DNA from: an uncultured Bacillota bacterium
GTDB lineage: Bacteria > Bacillota > Limnochordia > Limnochordales > ZCTH02-B6
DNA length: 10,286 nt
Assembly (NCBI GenBank): GCA_937916565.1
Contig: CALFSR010000041.1
Span: forward strand, 1 to 10,286
Reading direction: 5' to 3'
Of this stretch, positions 1-5,087 are shown piece by piece. Every line of letters begins with the position of its first letter. The first letter of the stretch is position 1. The notes below the pieces were generated by a model, which was given only the letters and a program-made list of their open reading frames with translations, ran no database searches and was not told where the DNA came from. A program made the position numbers and the translations under genes.

Positions 1-74
1 CGCCCAATCCGCACCGCGTGCCCGTTCCCGAGGCAGCCTGGTTCGGTGGCAGCGGGGTTCGGTTTGCGATGCGC

Positions 75-1232
75 TCACCCGGCGGCTATTGGGTGTGCCT
101 TCTCCCGCCAGTAGCCGATTTTGACCCGGTGCCAGCCGGCCAGGAGCCGGTCGGCCTCCGGGTCACCCGTGTCCACAAGCAGCGGCCGATCGCCGAGCTG
201 CGCCAGCTTCCCGGGCGTGGCCAGCACGATCAGGTTCTCCTTGCCGATCCGCTTGACGACAGTGCCGCTGAGCTGCTGGTTGCCGCGGCCAAGAAGATAT
301 CCTTGACCGCCCACGGGCGTCACCACCAGCTTGCAAGGGTATCGTTCGGTGCAGGCGAGCAAGTCCCGCTCCGTGAGGTCGCGGCCCATCAGCCGGCCAT
401 CCATGACCGCGTCCACCCCCAGCAGCGTACAAGGCAGGCCAAGGGCCTCCATGACGGCTCGGGTCGTCGTTCCGGGTCCGATGATGTAACAAACGCCGGG
501 CTCCATATTCTCCACGACGTCCCGGGCGATCCCCCGCTGCGCCTCCGCTTCGCTCCCGGGCGTAGGCGATTTGGGGCTTTGCAGCAAGGTTTCATCCAGC
601 GGCACCTTCAAAAAACCGTACAGCACAGGCCGGAGAACGTCCCGCCGCACCGCGTCCTCGTCGATGTCCATCACTTCCCGTTCGCCGGTAGGCACATCGC
701 CGTCCGCAAGAAACCTGCGGGCCAGCTGGCCGGCCTGCCCGGGCGAGTTCGCGTAGACCGGCGAATGGATCTTGACTCCGGCCGGAATGCCCAGCACGAC
801 CAACGCCTGATCGACGGCGGAGACGATGTCCCGGGCGGTACCGTCGCCTCCGGCAAAGAGCAGCAGTTCCACGCCACAAGCGGCGATGGCCCGGGCGGCC
901 GCCTGGGTGTCCCGGCCGCTCGTCGCCGCGACGGCGTTCCCCTTTCGCACATCTTCCGGCGGCGCCTTTTCCAGCGGTCGGTATGCGACTTCCGTGGCAA
1001 AGCCAAGCTGCCGGGCGACCCGCTCCCCCATCTCCCCTGCACAGGTCACAATGAGCACGTCGTCCCGGATGGGCAGAAGCTTTTCCAGCGCCCGCCGCGC
1101 TTTCGTCTCGGCCTCCGGGACGGCGCCAAGCTCCAAGGCCTTTTGCAGCGCCTCCGGGCCGTCCGTCCCTTTCAGCCCGACCCGGCCACCCATACCGGCA
1201 ATCGGGTTGATGATGAGTCCGAGGCGTTTCAT
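75..1232 (-). CDS. ATP-NAD kinase family protein (COG3199-type)
   Basis: This 385-residue protein belongs to the diacylglycerol/NAD-kinase-like fold family. It opens with MKRLGLIINPIAGMGG, the usual phosphate-loop-like N-terminus of COG3199 proteins. The nucleotide-binding GGDGT motif lies at about residues 128-132 (LLFAGGDGTARDI). A second family hallmark, VGGQGYLLGRGNQQLS, lies at about 307-322. Proteins of this group are predicted cytoplasmic kinases that use ATP or a similar donor. Their true substrate is often unproven, so NADP synthesis should not be assumed. The ATG at 1232 was chosen because AGGTGGTGA (1240-1248) stands 7 bases upstream and family homology begins there. The frame is open back to 1292, but that extension looks like non-coding translation. 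The gene diverges from the zinc-finger gene at 1423. No lipoate, acetoin or other partner gene is visible beside it. The family call is firm and the substrate is not. Confidence 0.9.
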   Translation of the reverse strand: MKRLGLIINPIAGMGGRVGLKGTDGPEALQKALELGAVPEAETKARRALEKLLPIRDDVLIVTCAGEMGERVARQLGFATEVAYRPLEKAPPEDVRKGNAVAATSGRDTQAAARAIAACGVELLLFAGGDGTARDIVSAVDQALVVLGIPAGVKIHSPVYANSPGQAGQLARRFLADGDVPTGEREVMDIDEDAVRRDVLRPVLYGFLKVPLDETLLQSPKSPTPGSEAEAQRGIARDVVENMEPGVCYIIGPGTTTRAVMEALGLPCTLLGVDAVMDGRLMGRDLTERDLLACTERYPCKLVVTPVGGQGYLLGRGNQQLSGTVVKRIGKENLIVLATPGKLAQLGDRPLLVDTGDPEADRLLAGWHRVKIGYWREKAHPIAAG

Positions 1233-1239
1233 CGCCCCG

Positions 1240-1248
1240 TCACCACCT
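1240..1248 (-). promoter_or_regulatory. Ribosome binding site of the NAD-kinase-like gene
   Basis: On the minus strand the sequence reads AGGTGGTGA, 7 bases before the ATG at 1232. It matches the anti-Shine-Dalgarno sequence well and decides the start against the upstream in-frame codons. Confidence 0.7.
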
Positions 1249-1316
1249 CGCGACCCCGCCGGGTACGCCCCCCCGCCCTGGGTTGCATGCACCCGTGACA
1301 GCAGCTTGTTGCGGGT

Positions 1317-1331
1317 GTATCCTTAAGATAC
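1317..1331. promoter_or_regulatory. GTATC-N5-GATAC dyad in the divergent intergenic region
   Basis: The sequence reads GTATC CTTAA GATAC, a perfect 5+5 inverted repeat around an AT-rich centre in an otherwise GC-rich 190-bp gap between two divergent starts (1232 minus, 1423 plus). Its position suits an operator or a promoter element. On the plus strand a weak TTGTTG (1306-1311) and TACCAT (1329-1334) pair with 17-bp spacing can be drawn, but each matches consensus poorly. A short dyad can arise by chance, so the call is tentative. Confidence 0.3.
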
Positions 1332-1411
1332 CATTCCCGGCAAAACGCGGGTGCGACGCGACGAGGCCCGCCGAGCCACATCCCGCGCGGCCGCCCGGTG
1401 CGGCCCCGCCC

Positions 1412-1418
1412 AAAGGAG
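1412..1418 (+). promoter_or_regulatory. Ribosome binding site of the small zinc-finger gene
   Basis: AAAGGAG lies 4 bases before the ATG at 1423 and 10 bases before the ATG at 1429. It supports translation starting at one of these two codons rather than at the upstream ATG at 1351, whose leader (MRRDEARRATSRAAARCG) looks like non-coding GC-rich sequence. Confidence 0.65.
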
Positions 1419-1422
1419 CGCG

Positions 1423-1644
1423 ATGGCGATGAATCACGAAGCAAAGGCGGGGCCACACCGGCCAGCCGAGGCCATGAGCGCGGACGAACTGGCCGCGACG
1501 GCGGGAGGAACCGTGGAAGAATACGTCTGCCCGCACTGCCACACGAGCTTTGGCCAAAACAAGCCCGAGTGGTGGTTCCACAAGCGGGGATGCGGGAACC
1601 TGTCGAGTTCCGACCGCCTGCAGTGGATGACCGGCGGCGGGTGA
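1423..1644 (+). CDS. Small C2HC zinc-finger protein
   Basis: This gene encodes a 73-residue protein, or 71 if it starts at the ATG at 1429. The first 30 residues are polar and Ala-rich (AEAMSADELAATAGG). Next comes EEYVCPHCHTSFGQNKPEWW, followed by FHKRGCGNL. Cys36, Cys39, His53 and Cys57 fit the spacing C-X2-C-X13-H-X3-C, a classic C2HC zinc-finger arrangement, so one zinc ion is probably bound. Such mini-proteins may bind nucleic acid or protein, but nothing here shows which. The AAAGGAG ribosome binding site at 1412-1418 and the sharply patterned Cys/His core argue that it is real despite its size. It diverges from the NAD-kinase-like gene and converges on the ArsR remnant, from which about 15 bp separate it. 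I know no named family for it. Confidence 0.65.
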   Translation: MAMNHEAKAGPHRPAEAMSADELAATAGGTVEEYVCPHCHTSFGQNKPEWWFHKRGCGNLSSSDRLQWMTGGG

Positions 1645-1654
1645 GCGGTGCACG

Positions 1655-1781
1655 CAGCCAGTCCTTCGGTGAGAATCTGCAGGTGCTTCACGACGGCGGT
1701 GCGGGACACCGGCATCCGTTCGGCGAGGCCGGCGATGGACAACTCCTCGTTCCGAAGCATCTCCCGCATGCTCCGGCGTAA
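1655..1781 (-). pseudogene. ArsR-family helix-turn-helix remnant
   Basis: On the minus strand the frame reads LRRSMREMLRNEELSIAGLA, then ERMPVSRTAVVKHLQILTE. This is the winged-helix core of ArsR/SmtB-type regulators: a helix ending in the ...NEELS turn, then ELAERL-like and SRTAVVKHLQIL recognition helices. Homology stops at about 1659. The following residues (ACTAHPPPVIHC) are not ArsR-like, and the wing and dimerisation helix are missing. Upstream the frame fades within a few codons of LRRSM, so no proper start with a ribosome binding site exists. An intact ArsR protein has about 90-120 residues; only about 40 recognisable ones survive. I read it as a decayed or truncated gene. A recently evolved short ORF starting at the ATG at 1769 cannot be ruled out. 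Confidence 0.55.
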
Positions 1782-1880
1782 ACTCCGTTCGGCCTTCGTC
1801 CACGGCCTTTAGCTCAAACGTCAGCTGCCAGTCTTTCCCCCGGCCGCCCACACCTGGTCGATGGGCGCATTGCCCGGTAT
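1777..1880 (-). pseudogene. Possible SRPBCC/AHSA1-like fragment
   Basis: Just upstream of the ArsR remnant, in a different minus-strand frame, the translation reads GKDWQLTFELKAVDEGRTEF. It resembles the late beta-strands of the SRPBCC (AHSA1, Bet v1-like) fold, where a W-L-TFEL strand is followed by an acidic turn and a hydrophobic strand. Before it, a neighbouring frame offers NAPIDQVWAAGG. The two would join by a one-base shift in the G run near 1836-1841, as in a frameshifted gene. ArsR genes commonly sit with SRPBCC genes, but usually with the ArsR gene first. Here the order is reversed, so a deletion or rearrangement is likely. The fragment is short and the call is weak. Confidence 0.3.
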
Positions 1881-1887
1881 CGATACC
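1876..1887. repeat. 12-bp perfect palindrome GGTATCGATACC
   Basis: This is a perfect 12-base palindrome beside the decayed ArsR/SRPBCC region. Its half-site GGTATC also occurs in the dyad at 1317-1332, which reads GGTATC then GATAC on the minus strand. It may be a leftover operator, or chance. Confidence 0.3.
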
Positions 1888-1892
1888 ATCGC

Positions 1893-2735
1893 TCAGGGAA
1901 GACGGGTGCTGGCGCGGCACAGGAAACCTAGACCCCCGTCGACGTCGCCGCGGCACCAGTGGTCAAACGGGTACGGGGCATCTTGGCCGCGTGCCATCGA
2001 GCCGCGCGCGGGATCAAGTAGGACCAAGGCCGGCTGCAATTGGACGAGCGCCCCGGAGCGGCGGTCAATCCGCACCGTTTCGCCGCTCGCGAGCCGCAAA
2101 AGATAGTCGCCGCCGGGGTCGATGGCGGCGCCGGCCGCCTGGCCCATGCACAAAAGCAACGTGACAATCTGGGACACGCTCAAGTATCGTTCCGCATCCC
2201 GCCGGTGGGGGCAGCTCCTGCGGTGGCAGTGCGGCGGCCAGCGCCCACCGACCGCCGCTATGGCCGCCTCATCGACCGCCCACAGGGGATCGGCGCCTGC
2301 AAGGATGCGCTCTTGGACCTCGATGGGCCGTGCGCCCGTTGCGCCGGCCTCGACCCACACCGCGCCCGCGTCCGGCCGAGCATGGATCCGTGCCAACACG
2401 GCGGGTTCTCCGCGCTTGCAGCCGTCCGCGGTCTTTACCATGAAATGATAGTCATTCCCGTTGCCGTCGGCCGCCACATCGATGCCGTAGGACCGGTAAA
2501 ACGCCTGGATGATATGATTGACAAGCAGCCACGCGAGGACCACCGGGCCTGGCGGCTGCCCGCCCCGCCGCGGGCGAGGCGAACCGCACCCGCGCCGCAG
2601 CCAGCACCGGACCGCCAGGTTGGTACGCACGAGCGCCTGTCCATAGTCCGCGCTCCATTTGCCCAGCTGCAAGTAGCGCTCAAAGGTCACGACGCGCCGC
2701 CGTGCCACGCGCACCGCCCCCTTGCCCCCGCTCAC
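1893..2735 (-). CDS. Hypothetical protein, possibly composite or decayed
   Basis: I do not recognise this 280-codon ORF. It starts with GTG at 2735, 21 bp after the stop of the FAH-family gene. GTG codons at 2714, 2708 (behind AAGGGGG) or 2690 (VTFERYLQLGKW) are alternative starts. Two stretches look like true protein. One is the middle part, about residues 68-160 (VVLAWLLVNHIIQAFYRSYG, then DYHFMVKTADGC and GARPIEVQERILAGADPLWA). The other is the C-terminal part (YLSVSQIVTLLLCMGQAAG, then DYLLRLASGETVRIDRRSG). Third codon positions are mostly G or C, as in the neighbours. Two Arg/Pro/Cys/His-rich linkers, WLRRGCGSPRPRRGG and HCHRRSCPHRRD, look like out-of-frame translation. At the second, another frame gives the smoother RWALAAALPPQELPPPAG. 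It may therefore be a frameshifted gene, or two fused fragments. No function is proposed. Confidence 0.45.
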   Translation of the reverse strand: MSGGKGAVRVARRRVVTFERYLQLGKWSADYGQALVRTNLAVRCWLRRGCGSPRPRRGGQPPGPVVLAWLLVNHIIQAFYRSYGIDVAADGNGNDYHFMVKTADGCKRGEPAVLARIHARPDAGAVWVEAGATGARPIEVQERILAGADPLWAVDEAAIAAVGGRWPPHCHRRSCPHRRDAERYLSVSQIVTLLLCMGQAAGAAIDPGGDYLLRLASGETVRIDRRSGALVQLQPALVLLDPARGSMARGQDAPYPFDHWCRGDVDGGLGFLCRASTRLP

Positions 2736-2756
2736 GGCCCGAGGCCCAGGTGGTAA

Positions 2757-3650
2757 CTACGGCTGGCCGGCCTCAGCCACGAGCCGGTTGACCAGGCAAC
2801 CGAGGCCCTCAATCTCACAGGCGACGACGTCTCCGGGCTTAAGCCACGGCGGCGGCGTCATGCCCATGGCAACCCCTTCGGGGGTTCCGGTCAGGATTAC
2901 GTCGCCCGGCTTTAAGGTCATGATGCGGGAAATGTCGCTGATGATCTGCGCGACGGAGAACACCATGTCGGCCGTGGTGGAATCTTGCCGCACCTCGCCG
3001 TTGACCGTGCACCGCAGGCGGAGGCTCTGCGGGTCACTCACCTCGTCGGCCGTGACGAGCCACGGCCCCAAGGGCAGAAAGCCGTCGATGGCCTTGCCGT
3101 ACATCCACTGGCTCGTCCGCATCTGCCAGTCCCGGGCGGACAGGTCGTTGGCGATGGTGTACCCAAACACAGCGTCCAGCGCCGCGTCCTCGGCCGCGCG
3201 GTGGACCGGTTTCCCGATGACGACGGCCAATTCGACCTCGTAGTCGAACTGCTCGGCGCCGGCAGGCAAGACGATTTCGTGCCGGTGGCCCGCCAGGCTG
3301 TTGGCGTACTTGGCGAAATACACCGGCGCCCCCGGCACGGGCAAGCCGGATTCCTCCGCGTGGCGGCGGTAGTTGAGGCCGACGCAGATGATCTTCTCCG
3401 GCCGGGAGACGACCGGGAGAAACACCAGCTCATCTTCGCCCAAGAGCGGCACCAGTCCGGATCTCAAGGCCGTACGGCTGATGGCTTCCACCGAACGGGC
3501 GCCCGCTTCCCCGGCCGCGATGAGCTCTTCCATCGTGCGCGGCGCCAAAAGGTCCATGGCCTTCGCGGCCGCATGCAAGTCCAGAACGCCCGCGCCGGTG
3601 CGCACGCCAACGCGGGGCTCCCCGTTCCTCACGAACGATACGTACTGCAC
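2757..3650 (-). CDS. Fumarylacetoacetate hydrolase (FAH) family protein
   Basis: This 297-residue protein has a roughly 80-residue N-terminal subdomain (QYVSFVRNGEPRVGVRTGAG) followed by the FAH catalytic fold. The family signatures are clear: ICVGLNYRRHAEESG (88-102), FDYEVELAVVIGKP (135-148), GYTIANDLSARDWQ (163-176), KAIDGFLPLGPW (186-197) and GDVILTGTPEGVAMGM (249-264). Glu138, Glu140 and Asp169 are the expected metal ligands, and His98 lies in the catalytic loop. Members cleave C-C bonds or isomerise or decarboxylate 2-oxo acids, for example in catechol meta-cleavage, homoprotocatechuate degradation or oxaloacetate decarboxylation. The sequence alone does not choose among these. The GTG at 3650 was taken because family homology starts there and GAGTGAGGGG lies upstream; the frame is open back to 3725. 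No aromatic degradation neighbours are visible. The unknown ORF at 1893-2735 follows at 21 bp and may be cotranscribed. Confidence 0.93.
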   Translation of the reverse strand: MQYVSFVRNGEPRVGVRTGAGVLDLHAAAKAMDLLAPRTMEELIAAGEAGARSVEAISRTALRSGLVPLLGEDELVFLPVVSRPEKIICVGLNYRRHAEESGLPVPGAPVYFAKYANSLAGHRHEIVLPAGAEQFDYEVELAVVIGKPVHRAAEDAALDAVFGYTIANDLSARDWQMRTSQWMYGKAIDGFLPLGPWLVTADEVSDPQSLRLRCTVNGEVRQDSTTADMVFSVAQIISDISRIMTLKPGDVILTGTPEGVAMGMTPPPWLKPGDVVACEIEGLGCLVNRLVAEAGQP

Positions 3651-3851
3651 AGCCCGAGCCCGCCCCTCACTCTGAGTCACCGGCCGGCAGGAAATCCCAG
3701 CTGAGCGCCGAATCGACGCGCCCAAAGCGGACGCCTCACGGCTGCTTGTGGCCCGGCGGCAAGCCGTTCAACGTGTCTGCCGGCCCTTGCGTTTGGTTCT
3801 CTGCCGGTGTATTCCCTCTCCTTCTCCGCACCGAAGGCGGTCGATGTACGG

Positions 3852-4865
3852 ATGGCTAACGAGCATGGGAGACAGGCGGTCATCGACACTACGATGGGGC
3901 TTGAGGGGACCAAGTCCGTCGTCAGCCTCGTCCTGGCCCTGACATTGGGATTTGGCCTATGGCGGCCGCTTAGGGGTTGGGTCCTCTCCGTCACAGGACT
4001 CGACGGGCTCGTTCTGCGGTCCGAGCTTGCCCTGGCCGTCCACGACAGCTGGTGGACGAGCCTCGTCTCGTTGGCCTTGGCCGGTCTGGTCGCCGCGGTT
4101 CTTAAGCGCCTCTACGGGTCCGCGCCGGCGACGGCGTTCCTCACGGCCGTACTCGCCTTTCCGCTGTTTGTTTTCGCGGTCGTGCTCAGCTGGTGCGTGC
4201 GCATGACGGGCGGCCTCTTCGCGATGGCGGCCGGGCTCGGAGGCTTCTCGGACGCCCTCATCCGCCGTCCCTGGGGTCTTGTGTTCCTCGTCATCTTGGG
4301 CGGCGCGGCGTCTTGGGCGGCGCTTAAGCTCGAAGGCGCGCCCTTTGTCGTCCGCACCTTGTGCGCGGTCGTGCTGCCCGGGGTCGCGGCCTTGACCGTG
4401 CTATGGATGTACTTTTGGACGTTCAATCCCCTGGCCGCCCTCGACGGCGTCAAAGGGCTGTGGGACCAGGCCCTCGGCCTTGTGGCCGCCGCAAAAAAGG
4501 CCCGGATCGCCAAGGCGTTGGCCGCCGGTGACCATGCGGCGGTCGAGCACGAGTATGCTTCGACCCGGCGCATCGTGGACACCCTCGAGACGATGGCCGA
4601 CCGGCTCACCCAACCGCACGTCGTGACGCCGGTGACGGTCCACCTCTTCGTCGGGCTGCTTGTCCTGGTCACGTTGTGCGTTTCCGGCCTGTTTGCCGTT
4701 TCCTACGTGGGGCTTTACCGGCTCGCGCCGGGCGAAGTGTATGTCTCGCCGGGCCACGAAACCGGCGCTGATTTCCTTTACTTCAGCGTCCGCACGCTCC
4801 TCTTTGCCGACGACCGGTTCCTTTACGCCGCGGGCGCCACGGCGCGGCTTGTTTCCTTCGTGTAA
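3852..4865 (+). CDS. Multi-span membrane protein, ion-channel-like, truncated by in-frame TAA
   Basis: The ORF encodes 337 residues from the ATG at 3852; GTG at 3807 and ATG at 3894 are other possible starts. Hydrophobic helices can be read at about 22-37, 68-84, 93-116, 141-158, 166-190 and 261-288. A charged, probably cytoplasmic segment lies between the last two (AAAKKARIAKALAAGDHAAV, then RRIVDTLETMADRL). After helix six comes a re-entrant-loop-like stretch, GADFLYFSVRTLLFADDRFL (305-324), and then the start of a final helix, ARLVSFV, cut by TAA. The plan of helix, pore loop and helix, with YFS..TL before the expected filter, recalls two-helix (Ion_trans_2 type) potassium channels. The TVGYG filter itself is absent, so conduction of potassium is doubtful. 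The frame continues open past the stop to 5084. The gene diverges from the FAH gene across about 200 bp. The membrane call is firm; the channel relationship is an inference. Confidence 0.7.
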   Translation: MANEHGRQAVIDTTMGLEGTKSVVSLVLALTLGFGLWRPLRGWVLSVTGLDGLVLRSELALAVHDSWWTSLVSLALAGLVAAVLKRLYGSAPATAFLTAVLAFPLFVFAVVLSWCVRMTGGLFAMAAGLGGFSDALIRRPWGLVFLVILGGAASWAALKLEGAPFVVRTLCAVVLPGVAALTVLWMYFWTFNPLAALDGVKGLWDQALGLVAAAKKARIAKALAAGDHAAVEHEYASTRRIVDTLETMADRLTQPHVVTPVTVHLFVGLLVLVTLCVSGLFAVSYVGLYRLAPGEVYVSPGHETGADFLYFSVRTLLFADDRFLYAAGATARLVSFV

Positions 4866-5084
4866 CTCGCCTGCGGGATGGGCCTGTTCGTCATTCTCAT
4901 CCTCACGTTTTCCACCGTGTCGCTGCACCGGGCCGCGACGACCCGCGAAGCGCTCCGCGAGCACCTTGCGCGAAGCTTGGAGGGTTTCCGTGCGGATCCC
5001 GTCATCCGGGGCGCGTTAGACGGCCACGCGGCGACCGCCGGGGTGACCGCCGAATCAACTCCGAAGGCCACGTTGGGCCGATGA
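4866..5084 (+). pseudogene. C-terminal remainder of the membrane protein after the premature stop
   Basis: Directly after the TAA at 4863-4865, in the same frame, the reading continues LACGMGLFVILILTFSTVSL, a complete final membrane helix. A basic and charged tail follows (RAATTREALREHLARSLEGF) and ends at TGA 5082-5084. Joined to the upstream ORF it would give a protein of about 410 residues. A single C-to-T change turning CAA (Gln) into TAA explains the break, because no bases are lost and the frame is kept. An internal ATG at 4878 could start a separate 68-residue peptide, but no good ribosome binding site precedes it. The TGA lies 3 bp from the stop of the convergent amidase gene. Readthrough or a sequencing error are alternatives to a pseudogene. 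Confidence 0.6.
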
Positions 5085-5087
5085 GAA

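Noticed and set aside
1..74. Possible end of a gene at the left edge
   Set aside because: All frames were read on both strands. None shows a recognisable protein end, ribosome binding site or terminator.
18..1298. 426-codon plus-strand open frame opposite the NAD-kinase-like gene
   Set aside because: It is the antisense shadow of a gene with clear family motifs. Its translation is Arg/Pro/His/Gly-rich and has no recognisable domain.
1240..1956. 238-codon minus-strand frame across the small zinc-finger gene
   Set aside because: Only the short SRPBCC-like stretch near 1777-1840 looks like protein. The rest is antisense to the zinc-finger gene or low-complexity Arg/Pro/Gly sequence.
2040..2756. 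238-codon plus-strand frame over the unknown ORF
   Set aside because: The minus-strand reading looks more protein-like and follows the FAH gene. The plus frame is rich in Arg, Pro, Ala and His and resembles an antisense translation.
3651..3851. Promoter elements between the divergent FAH and membrane-protein genes
   Set aside because: Two promoters are expected here, but no -35/-10 pair with good matches and spacing could be picked by eye.
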